The notes beneath the pieces are model-generated. The model did not search any database. It was not told the origin of the DNA and saw only the letters and a list, made by a program, of their open reading frames with translations. Positions 8,171-18,431 of a stretch of 64,000 nucleotides of DNA are shown here, piece after piece. Each line of letters opens with the position of its first letter. The stretch's first letter is position 1. The position numbers and the translations under genes were made by a program. The DNA comes from Oligoflexia bacterium (GTDB lineage Bacteria; Bdellovibrionota; Bdellovibrionia; Bdellovibrionales; Bdellovibrionaceae), in contig BOLD01000007.1 of assembly GCA_016861345.1 (NCBI GenBank), positions 1 through 64,000 on the forward strand, written 5' to 3'.

Positions 8171-10441
8171 ATCCATTTGGGACCGACTTTGAGGTTGCCA
8201 CCGCTTTAACAAGAGAGCGTTGGTGACCACACAAAAGCTGCTCATGGCCATTGCGGTCCCAGCAATGACGGGGCTGAGGTATCCAAGGGCAGCAAGTGGA
8301 ATTCCAATAATATTATAGATAAAGGCCCAAAAAAGGTTTTGTTTTATTTTCTGATAAGTTTTTTTAGAGATAGAAATGCTGTCAGGAACCAGTAAAGGGT
8401 TTCCTCGCATGAGAGTGATTCCTGCTGTGTGCATGGCCACGTCAGTTCCGGTTGCCATAGCAAAGCCAACATGGGCAGAGGCCAAGGCAGGGGCATCATT
8501 TAACCCGTCTCCGACCATGCCGACTCGGTGACCGGATTTTTTTAAATTTTCAATCACTTGGGCCTTGTCAATGGGTAGTACCTCGGCTTGTATTTGGTCG
8601 AGACCAAGTTGATTTGCGATATGTCGAGCAGATCCCCAGTTGTCGCCAGTAATCATCATGGTTTTTATGTTCATGTGCTGAAGAGACTCAATAGTTTGGC
8701 GAGCCAGGGGTTTAATTTGATCACTGAACGAAAGAAGTCCAATGATTTCTGAATTTTTGTCGGCAACAATAAATGATATAGTTTGGCCTTGTTCCTCTAA
8801 AGTTTTTATTTGGTTTTTCAGCGGCTCATAGTTGATCTTTCTTTCTTCCAGAAGGAGTTTTGAGCCAATCATATATTTCTGTCCATTGAGAAAACCTTGA
8901 ATTCCAATTCCTGGTAGGGCTCTTATTTTATCTGCTGGCGTTATTGAAAGATTTTGTTCCTGCGCAGAGGTGATGAATGCCTTAGCCAAAGGGTGCTCAC
9001 TTCCTATTTGTAGGCTTGTGGCAATATTGAAGACTTCTGATAAAGGTCTATTGAATGGAATGAACTGAGTGACAGAGGGATGTCCTTGAGTCAGAGTTCC
9101 AGTTTTGTCAAATGCGATCACAGTTAGAGATTGGGTAATTTCTAAAGCCTCGGCGTCTTTAATGAGAATACCTGCTTTTGCAGCTGCACCAGTTCCCACC
9201 ATGATAGATGTGGGAGTCGCCAATCCAAGAGCGCAAGGGCAAGCAATAACCATAACGGCGACTCCATTCAATATTCCGATCTCCCAGTTTTCAGCAAGAA
9301 TTCCCCAGGCTGTAATGGTGATGAGGGAAATTAAAATGACAATGGGGACAAAAATGGCACTCACTTGATCAACCAATCGTTGTATAGGTGCTTTTGCAGC
9401 CTGAGCACTTTCAACAAGGCGAATGATTCGAGATAGGGTGGTCTCGGCTCCAATGGCGGTGGTTTTGATAATAAGGCGTCCATCTGCGTTGAGAGATCCT
9501 GCGGTAACAGGATCATGAATTTTTTTTGAGACGGGTAAGCTTTCACCTGTAAGAAGAGATTCATCCAAATGACTAAATCCTTCAATGATGACTCCATCCA
9601 CTGGGATTTTTTCTCCTGGTAAAACAACAACTTGGTCACCCTTTGATATTTGCTCTAAAGGTACAATGGTTTCAGTTTGATTTTTGATGAGGCGAGCAGT
9701 TTCTGGTCTCAGTGCCTGTAGCGCTTGGATAGCCTCTGTAGTTTGAAATTTGGCTCGGTTCTCGAGGTATTTTCCCAACAGAACGAGAGTAATGATGATC
9801 GCAGAGCTTTCAAAATAAAGATGATCGTGCAGATTATTTTTAACTTCTGAGTTTTCGGCTAACAAACTTATTGCGACATAATACAGACTTAAAAAGAAAG
9901 CTGCAGTTGTTCCTAGGGACACGAGCAGGTCCATATTGCCTGACCGCGTACGAAGCGCCATCCACGCGCCCTTGTAAAATCGAGCGCCAAATCCAAATTG
10001 AACAGGAAAGGTCAGTGCGAACTGAGCCCACCAAGGGAGCATCCAGTGAATGTCAAAAAAGCTTAGCCCCATCGTGATCACAAGAGGGGCAGAGAGTATT
10101 GCAGAGAAAATGACCTGTAATTTTTCTTGAGCCAAGAGAGCTTCGCGCTTTTTCCAAGCGCCGGCCTCGGACTTTTCATCTCCGATCAGGTCAGCTTGGT
10201 ATCCGATTCGGGCGATAGATTGCATGAGTTCGGATGGAGATATTGGTTTGTTTGTAGTGACTCTGGCTTTTTCTGTTGCCAAGTTAACCGAGGCTGACTG
10301 AACTCCTTTGACACTAAGTAGTGCTTTCTCAACTTTTGAGACGCAACTGGCGCAACTCATTCCATGAACATGAAGATTATACTCTACTTCCATACCAGGG
10401 TAGACTATCAGATTTTTGAAAAAGGTGGTGAGATTGCGCAA
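8162..10441 (-). CDS. copA: Copper-translocating P1B-type ATPase (CopA-like)
   Basis: HMA motif GMSCASC, CPCALGLATP, DKTGTLTQG, MVGDGLNDAPALA. Start may be the internal Met at 10393. Confidence 0.93.
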   Translation of the reverse strand: MRNLTTFFKNLIVYPGMEVEYNLHVHGMSCASCVSKVEKALLSVKGVQSASVNLATEKARVTTNKPISPSELMQSIARIGYQADLIGDEKSEAGAWKKREALLAQEKLQVIFSAILSAPLVITMGLSFFDIHWMLPWWAQFALTFPVQFGFGARFYKGAWMALRTRSGNMDLLVSLGTTAAFFLSLYYVAISLLAENSEVKNNLHDHLYFESSAIIITLVLLGKYLENRAKFQTTEAIQALQALRPETARLIKNQTETIVPLEQISKGDQVVVLPGEKIPVDGVIIEGFSHLDESLLTGESLPVSKKIHDPVTAGSLNADGRLIIKTTAIGAETTLSRIIRLVESAQAAKAPIQRLVDQVSAIFVPIVILISLITITAWGILAENWEIGILNGVAVMVIACPCALGLATPTSIMVGTGAAAKAGILIKDAEALEITQSLTVIAFDKTGTLTQGHPSVTQFIPFNRPLSEVFNIATSLQIGSEHPLAKAFITSAQEQNLSITPADKIRALPGIGIQGFLNGQKYMIGSKLLLEERKINYEPLKNQIKTLEEQGQTISFIVADKNSEIIGLLSFSDQIKPLARQTIESLQHMNIKTMMITGDNWGSARHIANQLGLDQIQAEVLPIDKAQVIENLKKSGHRVGMVGDGLNDAPALASAHVGFAMATGTDVAMHTAGITLMRGNPLLVPDSISISKKTYQKIKQNLFWAFIYNIIGIPLAALGYLSPVIAGTAMAMSSFCVVTNALLLKRWQPQSRSQMDLS

Positions 10442-10499
10442 GGCGATACTGCAAAGTCTTTGTTACTCGTATTGTTGTGTGATGCACTGATCAAGTAAT

Positions 10500-11978
10500 A
10501 TGCTGCAATTCACCAAGAGAGAAGTTAGTCTGGTTCGTCGCATAGCTACGCCGATCGTGGCGGTGTCCGTTATTAGTTTGGCTCTATTTGGACTATTGAT
10601 CTCAAAACAATTTCATAATGCGATAGATGAATCAATGGATACGAAACTTCAATCGACACTCAATTTCATTGCGAAGATGAGTGCCCCTTATGTCAAGAAT
10701 TATGATTATTATGCTCTCGAGGGTTTTGCAAGAGAGGCGATAAAGGACGAGGATATTGATTCACTGATCTTTAAGAAAGATGGCAGTATTTTTGTTGAAG
10801 TCGGTGAACGGCCAGCATCTGAGGCGGAGAAATATCTCAGTCAACATATCATGGATAACGAATCCGTTCTGGGTGAGGTTGTCATTGGTTATAATGATGA
10901 CCGTATAGTAAATACCATGAGAAAAGCCATGTTAACGAATGGTCTTGCCATTTTACTTGAACAGTTGCTTCTCATCGGCTGTGTCTTTTACATTATCAAA
11001 AGTGTTTCATATCCAGTCGCGAGATTTCTCAATAAAATTCGACATATTTCTGAAGCAAAGGATTACCAATTTCGGTTTCAAGAAAGTCAGTATATAAAAA
11101 CAAATATTCGAGAATTTAACAATATTCTCAGTGAAATCGATAATATGTTAAATGAGATTGAAAAAAGGGATATCGAAATACAAGAGACAAATGAAGTTCT
11201 AGAAAGAAAAGTCGAAGAGCGAACCTTTGAACTACAGCAATCTGTTGAAAAATTAAAATCTATGCAGCAAATATTGATTGAAAGTAGCAAGTTTACAGCA
11301 CTAGGTGAAATGGCAGCTGGGATCGCCCATGAGATCAATAATCCATTGGCCATTATTTCTTTGGCCAGCACAGCTTTGCCTGCAATCATTAGGCGTCCTC
11401 ATGTTGAGAGTCGAGCAAGAAAACTTCAAGAATATGTTGATCGAATTAATAATGCTATTATTCGAATTTCAAATATTATCAAGGGTCTTAAGTCCTTTTC
11501 GCGCCAATCTTCCAGTGATCCTCTGACCTTAGAGTCTGTGGATAAGGTCATCAAAGAGACAACGAGTTTTTGCCATGAGAGATTTCGAAATAGTGAAATC
11601 ACTGTGTATCTTCCTGAGCTTCAGGGCGAGCAAATCTATTGTCGGCCAACGGAGGTCTCTCAAATTTTACTCAATTTGTTAAATAATGCCTACGATGCTG
11701 TTTCACATCTTCAAGATGCTTCAGAGAGATGGGTCAAGGTTGAAGTTCACAAGCAGTCCCAGCATTTAGTGATTTCTGTTTCAAATGGGGGGCCTCAAAT
11801 TATGTCCAAGATTGCAGATAAAATATTTCATCCCTTTTTCACAACAAAGCCTGTAGGACAGGGGACGGGTATGGGACTTAGCATTTCAAAGGGTATTGCC
11901 GAAGCTCATGGGGGAACATTGAGCTTGAATGTTCATGCTCTATATACCCAGTTTGAACTGAAGATTCCTCAGGTATAA
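10500..11978 (+). CDS. Membrane sensor histidine kinase
   Basis: Two TM segments, EMAAGIAHEINNPLAII H-box, NLLNNAYDAV N-box, GTGMGLSISKGI G-box. Confidence 0.92.
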   Translation: MLQFTKREVSLVRRIATPIVAVSVISLALFGLLISKQFHNAIDESMDTKLQSTLNFIAKMSAPYVKNYDYYALEGFAREAIKDEDIDSLIFKKDGSIFVEVGERPASEAEKYLSQHIMDNESVLGEVVIGYNDDRIVNTMRKAMLTNGLAILLEQLLLIGCVFYIIKSVSYPVARFLNKIRHISEAKDYQFRFQESQYIKTNIREFNNILSEIDNMLNEIEKRDIEIQETNEVLERKVEERTFELQQSVEKLKSMQQILIESSKFTALGEMAAGIAHEINNPLAIISLASTALPAIIRRPHVESRARKLQEYVDRINNAIIRISNIIKGLKSFSRQSSSDPLTLESVDKVIKETTSFCHERFRNSEITVYLPELQGEQIYCRPTEVSQILLNLLNNAYDAVSHLQDASERWVKVEVHKQSQHLVISVSNGGPQIMSKIADKIFHPFFTTKPVGQGTGMGLSISKGIAEAHGGTLSLNVHALYTQFELKIPQV

Positions 11979-12034
11979 GGATTCATAAATTTCACTTTTC
12001 TGATCTTATTTGGCACTTGAAATTTTCAACAAAA

Positions 12035-12985
12035 TTACTGATGTGCCGTTCTGATGATGGGGGTTAATGTTGTTTTATAGGGGATGATCTGTGAATTATA
12101 TTGAGCAATAGCTTTTATAATAGAATCCTGAGATAAGCTTTGAGTAGTAAAGTAGAGATCGACCAGAGTTCTGGTGACCATAGCTGTTGCCTGTGACGTG
12201 CCACTCATGACGCCATAAGCGTTACCTGGAAGGGTAGAGAAGATGTCTCGGCCAGGAGCTGCTAAATGAGTAGTCTTCAAACCATAATTACTTGAGGGCA
12301 GAAGTTGTTTTTCGTCAGATAAAGCGGCAACAGAGATGATATTTTTGAGTCGATAACTTGCAGGATAAAAGCCCTTTATATCTGTGTTGATGTGGTCATT
12401 TCCTGCCGCAGCGATGATAAGAATTCCCTGTGATTCGGCTAGGCGTAAAAGATACTCTTCTTCTTTGCTCTTTTCATAGCCGCCGCCTGAATAATTGATG
12501 ACTTTGGCTTTCATCTGAATTGCGTATCGAAGGCAGTCCAGGCTGCTTCTTAAATTTTGAACTCCTGTGGTTTTTGGATCATAATATTTCAAGGCCATCA
12601 ATTCGATTTTTGGGGAGCGTGGATTTTGCTTTTCGGTGATAATGCCGGCAATATGGGTTCCATGTCCATGTGTATCCATCACTGACTTTGTGTTCGAGGC
12701 AAAGTTCCATCCATGAAGATCATCAACAAATCCATTTCCATCATCATCAATACCGTTTATTGACTTATCTCGGCCAAGATTGTCTCTTCCTGTTTCTCCA
12801 GGGTTTTTCCAAAGATAGGATTTTAAATCTGGGTGATCTGTATCGATCCCCGTATCAATAATGGCGATCAGAATCTTGGATGTCAGTGGTGGTGGTTGTA
12901 GAGGTAAATTTTTTCGAGTGGCTCCATAGCCTACTCTTGATAGAAGAAGAGTTAGAATCATAATGACAATCCACATGCTTTTCAT
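12035..12985 (-). CDS. Secreted subtilisin-like serine protease (S8)
   Basis: Signal peptide; AIIDTGIDTDHPDL, HGHGTHIAGI and GTSQATAMV give the Asp/His/Ser triad. Confidence 0.95.
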   Translation of the reverse strand: MKSMWIVIMILTLLLSRVGYGATRKNLPLQPPPLTSKILIAIIDTGIDTDHPDLKSYLWKNPGETGRDNLGRDKSINGIDDDGNGFVDDLHGWNFASNTKSVMDTHGHGTHIAGIITEKQNPRSPKIELMALKYYDPKTTGVQNLRSSLDCLRYAIQMKAKVINYSGGGYEKSKEEEYLLRLAESQGILIIAAAGNDHINTDIKGFYPASYRLKNIISVAALSDEKQLLPSSNYGLKTTHLAAPGRDIFSTLPGNAYGVMSGTSQATAMVTRTLVDLYFTTQSLSQDSIIKAIAQYNSQIIPYKTTLTPIIRTAHQ

Positions 12986-13176
12986 ATTGCCCCCTTGATC
13001 ATTGTGCTCCTTAAGAGAGCAAGACAGAAGCCATGCTGATCATCAATTTAATTTGCATTGAGAGCAAATTTGAACCGAAAGAGGTGTAACCCTTTGTTAG
13101 GACTAACACTGTATTCATTTGATTAGACAGGTGTCTGAGTTATTGACAGGTCTACAATTTTCAGAGAGGTTGAGTC

Positions 13177-14061
13177 ATGGTGAAGGTATTTAAAAATCAA
13201 GTCTGGATGGATAGGGAAAGGGGCCTGCGTGGCCAAAACCCGGATTCAGCCATGACGCTTGTGATTGCATTTTACAAAAACTTTCCTGTACTTGATCTAA
13301 CCTTAGCCTCTGTTGAGATCCAGACGATGGAGGATTTCTCTCTCATCATTTGTGATGATGGATCTGATGAGCCCACAGTCAATATTCTACACCAACGTCT
13401 GAATCAAATGAAGATTCCAATCTTACATCTTTGGCATGAGGATAAGGGATTTCGTAAGAATCGGATACTGAATTGGGGTATTCACCATTGTCCTAGTGAA
13501 TGGATGGTTTTTATCGATCAAGACTGCATTCTGCACCATGAATTTTTGCGAGAGCATTATGAGTATCGCCAACCCAACGCCGTCTTATGTGGCCGACGAA
13601 TGGATTTAACACCGGTAGTGACAAAATTGCTCACCCGGGAAAAAGTATATAATCACTATCTTCAGAAGAATCTTTGGTGGATTCTGCCATTTGGTCTTTA
13701 TATGAAAGACAATAATGGAGGAAAGGGGATTTACTTTAAATCTTCGTGGCTTCGAAGGTTGGCCAACCAGAAGCCAAGGGCAATTGTGGGGTGTAATTTC
13801 TCGCTAGCGAAGAAACATTTGATCGATATCAACGGTTTTGATTTTCGTTATGAGGGGGCTGGTATTGGAGAAGACAGTGATATCGAATATCGATTAAGGT
13901 TAAATGGGGTTCAGATGGTTCCATTTTGCAACACTGCAGTTCAGTATCACCAGTACCATCGGCTACTGAACCGTCCGAATGAGAACGAGAAAATATTCGA
14001 ACAGGTTCAGAAAGAAAAAAAAGCTGTGACTGAATATGGGTTAAGGCAGCAGCTGGCTTAG
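13177..14061 (+). CDS. Glycosyltransferase family 2
   Basis: MTLVIAFYKNFPVLDLTLASVEIQT, ICDDGSDE, FIDQDCILHHEFL, C-terminal GEDSDIEYRL. Confidence 0.9.
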   Translation: MVKVFKNQVWMDRERGLRGQNPDSAMTLVIAFYKNFPVLDLTLASVEIQTMEDFSLIICDDGSDEPTVNILHQRLNQMKIPILHLWHEDKGFRKNRILNWGIHHCPSEWMVFIDQDCILHHEFLREHYEYRQPNAVLCGRRMDLTPVVTKLLTREKVYNHYLQKNLWWILPFGLYMKDNNGGKGIYFKSSWLRRLANQKPRAIVGCNFSLAKKHLIDINGFDFRYEGAGIGEDSDIEYRLRLNGVQMVPFCNTAVQYHQYHRLLNRPNENEKIFEQVQKEKKAVTEYGLRQQLA

Positions 14062-14858
14062 GTTTGTTTTTTTGCTAGAACCCAAAGCTTTTCTTTTTTT
14101 TCCGTAGATAAATCAATAAAGGCTTCTCTATCTGAGCCTGCAAGTTCAAGAACTTTGTTAAAACGTTTTTCGAAACGACGGTTGGCTTCGCGAAGACAGG
14201 CCTCGGGATCGAGATCGCAGTGACGTGCCAATTGTGCAAGGCTAAAAAGAGCATCACCAATTTCGTGAGCAATGTCCTTTTTGTTGCCAGATTTTAGAGC
14301 CTCTTTCGTTTCAAACACTTCTTCTTGGACCTTTTCAAAAACTTGGTCAGCGGTAGACCAGTCAAATTTTAGCTTTTGAGTTTTGACTCCGATTTTGTTG
14401 GCAGCTTGCAGTGCCGGCATTTTTCGAGGATAGGAAAAAGGATTGCTAGTTTTTTGCGCAGCTTTTTCTTGCGCCTTGAGTCGTTCCCAGTTCCTCCAAA
14501 CTTCTTCGATATCCTTGGCTTTGACGTCAGAGAAAACGTGGGGGTGACGCCGGATCAGTTTTTCATTGAGATCTTGGAGAACATCTTTCAGTTCAAACCC
14601 GTTATTGTCTTTTGACACTTGAGATTGAAGGATGACTTGAAAAAGAAAATCACCCAACTCCTCTTTCACATGGGATTGATTGCCACTTTCAATGGCTTCA
14701 GCTAATTCAAAGGCCTCTTCGATTGAAAACTGAGCCAGACTTTTTTGGCTTTGTTCTTTATCCCATGGGCAGCCGTCTGGACCTCTGAGTCGAGCTACGA
14801 TCTCGACCAAGGACTGAAATTGAGTTAGAGTGTCTTTCATGGGGTCTAGGTTTAGCAT
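14058..14858 (-). CDS. mazG: Nucleoside triphosphate pyrophosphohydrolase MazG
   Basis: LRGPDGCPWDKEQSQKSLAQFSIEEAFELAEAIE...VKEELGDFLFQVILQS; second MazG domain HEIGDALFSLAQLAR. Confidence 0.95.
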   Translation of the reverse strand: MLNLDPMKDTLTQFQSLVEIVARLRGPDGCPWDKEQSQKSLAQFSIEEAFELAEAIESGNQSHVKEELGDFLFQVILQSQVSKDNNGFELKDVLQDLNEKLIRRHPHVFSDVKAKDIEEVWRNWERLKAQEKAAQKTSNPFSYPRKMPALQAANKIGVKTQKLKFDWSTADQVFEKVQEEVFETKEALKSGNKKDIAHEIGDALFSLAQLARHCDLDPEACLREANRRFEKRFNKVLELAGSDREAFIDLSTEKKEKLWVLAKKQT

Positions 14859-14924
14859 AGAAATCTCCTGATTTCACAGGAAAAACCGATCAGTAAAAAG
14901 ACTTAGCACCATTGAGGTTTTTAA

Positions 14925-17360
14925 ATGATGCAGCGAAGAAATAGCTCCAAGAAAAGAGATGCTCCTCATTGTCGTGAGAACTACGAAGATCATAGCTTAA
15001 AGTTCTTGGATTGGGCTCATCATTTGGGATTTGAGCGAACCTGGCTTGGACGAATACTACTCATCATCGAAGAAAAATTTCAGATTAAGCGGATATCGTT
15101 TACCTTCTTTTTTGCTCTGCTATTAGCTTATGCAATTACTTTCGAAATTCGTACTCCTACTAACTACCAAGTGGGTGATATCGCAAAGAGCGATATTATA
15201 TCTCCAGTTTCTTTTGAAATGATTGATGAAATCACAACTGAGGAGAAAAGGCACAAGGCCGAGGCCGCTGTTCCAATTATTTTTGATTATGATCCTGCTG
15301 TTTTTGAAAAAGTATCTGGCTCTGTTTATCGTGCTTTTCGACTAATGCGATCAGAGATGAGGGGAATTCGATGGCCAAAAAAAATGGCTGATCGAGAAGA
15401 AAAAATTAAAGAGTTTTTGTCCCATAAAAGTGAATTTGAAAAAGAGCTTGGGGTAGGGGTTTCAGACTATCTCTTTGAATGGCTGGTAGGACATCGTTTC
15501 TCGGCTCGGTATGAGAATATTGCTATTCGGAATCTGGAAAAATGGTATGAAAATAAAATTGCAGAAAATTCGGACAAGGTTTTTCCGAGCGGAAAAACAA
15601 TTGCGCTTGGGCGCGTTGTGCAGAAAAACGCCAGAGGTCGCGAATTTATGCTGCAAAAGAAAGAAGTTTTGGATACTCAGCAAATTGAGAATTTTGAACT
15701 TGCTCAAACTAAAGTGTTAGATTCACTTTCGCCACTAGATCGAGCGAACATTTTAGCTTTCTCTCGGTTATTGATCTACCCGAATTTGACCCTCAACAAA
15801 CAGGAAATGGAAAATCGGCGTCAGGCGGCTCGGGATTCTGTTCTTCCGATTACAATCTCGATTAAGAAGAATCAAACAATTGTGACGGATGGCACTGTTA
15901 TCCAACCCTTCCATGTGGCCATGCTCAAAGAGATCGAGATACTGAAGTCGGGACATCGACAAGATGTCATGACTGTAGCGATGGGTTTGTTCTTTTTATC
16001 TGTCATAGTGGTTTTCTTTCAATATTTGCATCGCTTTGCCGGTGTGCGGATGAAGGTTGATCGGCGTGATATCTTAATGATGGGTGCTGTGATACTGGGT
16101 ATGGTGGTGATCACCAAATTATTCTGGTTTTTCACCGAGACAGCCTTTGTTTCAAAATTTGGTGCCTGGATTCCGAGATCTATTTTTCTTTATGCAGCTC
16201 CCGTCGCGGCTGGGCCTATGCTCGTTGGACTTGTTGTCAGCTCTGGTGAGGTTGTGTGGATTTTTACAGCCTTTACATCAATTGTTATGGGACTGATGAC
16301 GGAGATGAATTTTGCCTACATGTTAGTAACCTTTGCAGGTGGAATTGCTGCAGCTCGCGGAGTTTACTCCTGTAAGAAAAGAAATGATATTTATTTGGCC
16401 GGAGTTCGTACGGGCTTGGTCAATGTGATTATGATCGCCTTAGTGATTTCGATTTCGAAGGTTGATCAGGAGGGGTACTTTGCAGAGATACTCTCAGCCA
16501 TTCCATCTGGATTTTTAGGGGGGATATTTTCAGCTTTTTTTGCAATGATGCTTGTGCCCCTTGTTGAATCGGTCTTCAATTACACGACTGATGTGAAGTT
16601 GCTTGAGCTGAGTAATCTGAATCATCCTCTTCTTAAAGATATGATTGTGAAAGCACCGGGGACATATCATCACTCGATGATGGTGGGTTCGATGGTCGAA
16701 GCAGCTTCTGAAGAAATTGGAGCAAACCCATTACTCGCAAAAGTTATGGCCTATTATCACGATATCGGAAAAATGGAACACGCCAATTACTTTATCGAGA
16801 ATCAAAAGTCAGGCAGCAATCCTCATGATCATATTTCGCCGTTTATGAGTAAGACCCTTTTGATTGCTCATGTGAAGGACGGAGTGGAGCTTGGGATTAA
16901 ACACAAGTTGGGTAAGCCGATCATCGATGGAGTGATTCAGCACCACGGGACCACACTGATCTCTTATTTCTACAACAAAGCTTTGGATCAAAAGAGCGAG
17001 GGGGATATCGAGATATCTGAAGAAGAGTTCAGATATCCAGGTCCAAAACCTCAATTCCGAGAGGCTGCATTGTGTATGTTGGCTGATTCAATCGAGGCTG
17101 CAGCACGGTCTTTGGATGAACCCACAGCTGTGCGACTACAAAATATTGTTCGAAATATTATTCAAAGAAAATTTATGGATGGCCAACTTGATGAGTGTAA
17201 TTTGACCTTAAAAGACCTTTCTAAGGTTGAAGCTGCTTTCTGTAAAATATTGCTCGGCATTTATCACCAGCGAATTGATTATCCCCGCAGTGCAGGCGGA
17301 GGAGCCTCTGAGGTTCCCTCAGAATCGCTCTTTCCAACAAAACAGGGTGTTAAAACGTGA
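14925..17360 (+). CDS. pgpH: 7TM-HD phosphohydrolase, PgpH/YqfF family
   Basis: Extracellular 7TMR-HDED-like region, multiple TMs, HPLLKDMIVKAPGTYHHSMMVG...AYYHDIGKMEHANYFIENQ. Confidence 0.92.
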   Translation: MMQRRNSSKKRDAPHCRENYEDHSLKFLDWAHHLGFERTWLGRILLIIEEKFQIKRISFTFFFALLLAYAITFEIRTPTNYQVGDIAKSDIISPVSFEMIDEITTEEKRHKAEAAVPIIFDYDPAVFEKVSGSVYRAFRLMRSEMRGIRWPKKMADREEKIKEFLSHKSEFEKELGVGVSDYLFEWLVGHRFSARYENIAIRNLEKWYENKIAENSDKVFPSGKTIALGRVVQKNARGREFMLQKKEVLDTQQIENFELAQTKVLDSLSPLDRANILAFSRLLIYPNLTLNKQEMENRRQAARDSVLPITISIKKNQTIVTDGTVIQPFHVAMLKEIEILKSGHRQDVMTVAMGLFFLSVIVVFFQYLHRFAGVRMKVDRRDILMMGAVILGMVVITKLFWFFTETAFVSKFGAWIPRSIFLYAAPVAAGPMLVGLVVSSGEVVWIFTAFTSIVMGLMTEMNFAYMLVTFAGGIAAARGVYSCKKRNDIYLAGVRTGLVNVIMIALVISISKVDQEGYFAEILSAIPSGFLGGIFSAFFAMMLVPLVESVFNYTTDVKLLELSNLNHPLLKDMIVKAPGTYHHSMMVGSMVEAASEEIGANPLLAKVMAYYHDIGKMEHANYFIENQKSGSNPHDHISPFMSKTLLIAHVKDGVELGIKHKLGKPIIDGVIQHHGTTLISYFYNKALDQKSEGDIEISEEEFRYPGPKPQFREAALCMLADSIEAAARSLDEPTAVRLQNIVRNIIQRKFMDGQLDECNLTLKDLSKVEAAFCKILLGIYHQRIDYPRSAGGGASEVPSESLFPTKQGVKT

Positions 17361-17791
17361 AGCTGATCTTTATTAATGGGACTTCGGTGCCGGTGCCTCG
17401 TCAGTACCTTCTAAAACTTGGACGGTTTCTCAAAAATCAGCTACCAGCAAAACATAAAAAAACTATTCATCTTGAGTTGACGTTGGTGTTTCTCAACGAA
17501 AAAAAAGCAAAAAAAATGAATCACGATTATCGGGGTAAAAATTATGCAACTGATGTTCTCAGCTTTGATGGAGATGGAGTTGAAAGTTTAGGAGAACTTG
17601 TTCTATGCCCCTCTGTTTTAAAAAAACAGGCAAAAGACCACGGGCTGACTTACAGAGAAGAATTGGCCTACATGGTGATTCATGGAATGCTTCACTTGCT
17701 GGGATATGATCATGAGCAAAGTCAGACAGAGGCGCGAAGAATGTTTCAGTTGCAAGATCAACTGTTTGAGCGTTATCTAACTAGTTTTTGA
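17357..17791 (+). CDS. ybeY: Endoribonuclease YbeY
   Basis: NYATDVLSFD...GELVLCPSVLKKQA...MVIHGMLHLLGYDHE (H3xH5xH zinc motif). Confidence 0.95.
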   Translation: MKLIFINGTSVPVPRQYLLKLGRFLKNQLPAKHKKTIHLELTLVFLNEKKAKKMNHDYRGKNYATDVLSFDGDGVESLGELVLCPSVLKKQAKDHGLTYREELAYMVIHGMLHLLGYDHEQSQTEARRMFQLQDQLFERYLTSF

Positions 17792-17949
17792 GCAAGTCTT
17801 TTTTTCATGCGACCATTATGGATCAAATTTTCGTTTGGTCACTTATATTCTCAGTTTCTTTGATTTTTCTAAATACAGTGAGACCGCATCCATTTCAATT
17901 TTGGTATTGACATTGCTAGTGGTGGAATAACTGCACAAGGAGTGTGAAA

Positions 17950-18246
17950 ATGCCTAACGTAAAAATTATCATGGTAGTTCTGATTCTATTTATATCCCTA
18001 AGTGGACAAGCTGATGGTGGTTGTTTGGATAAGAGCAAGGAGCTCATCAGTTCGGAGACTCGAAAAACGCCAGAATGTATAGAGCTACCTCTCAGAAGGC
18101 AAATTGCCACTTGCTACGTGGCCTCAGGAGATAAAGATGAAAAGGGGCATGAGATTATTAGCAATTATGGAGACTATGAGTATTGGACTCATATGACGGG
18201 TGTATTCAACAGAAAACTCGAACTGAACAAGAGGCTCGTGCTATAA
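17950..18246 (+). CDS. Small secreted hypothetical protein
   Basis: Signal-peptide-like MPNVKIIMVVLILFISLSGQADGG; aaggagtg upstream. Confidence 0.55.
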   Translation: MPNVKIIMVVLILFISLSGQADGGCLDKSKELISSETRKTPECIELPLRRQIATCYVASGDKDEKGHEIISNYGDYEYWTHMTGVFNRKLELNKRLVL

Positions 18247-18431
18247 TGAGCTAACTCTTAAATAAATGTCGAGAATTTCATAAAAGGAACGATTCTTCTG
18301 TCGAGTGAGGGGGTTTGTCCCAATCATGACTTTAACCGAGCAAAAGCGCTCTGCGGCAAGATGATTTAGCTATTGCATTTAAGTTGCAGATAACATCATA
18401 TTTTCCTTGATCTTTTGGTAGGGGTAAATTC

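Noticed and set aside
7920-8234. Minus-strand 104-aa ORF with hydrophobic stretch
   Set aside because: Overlaps copA and is antisense to a small ORF with a better SD; no family resemblance.
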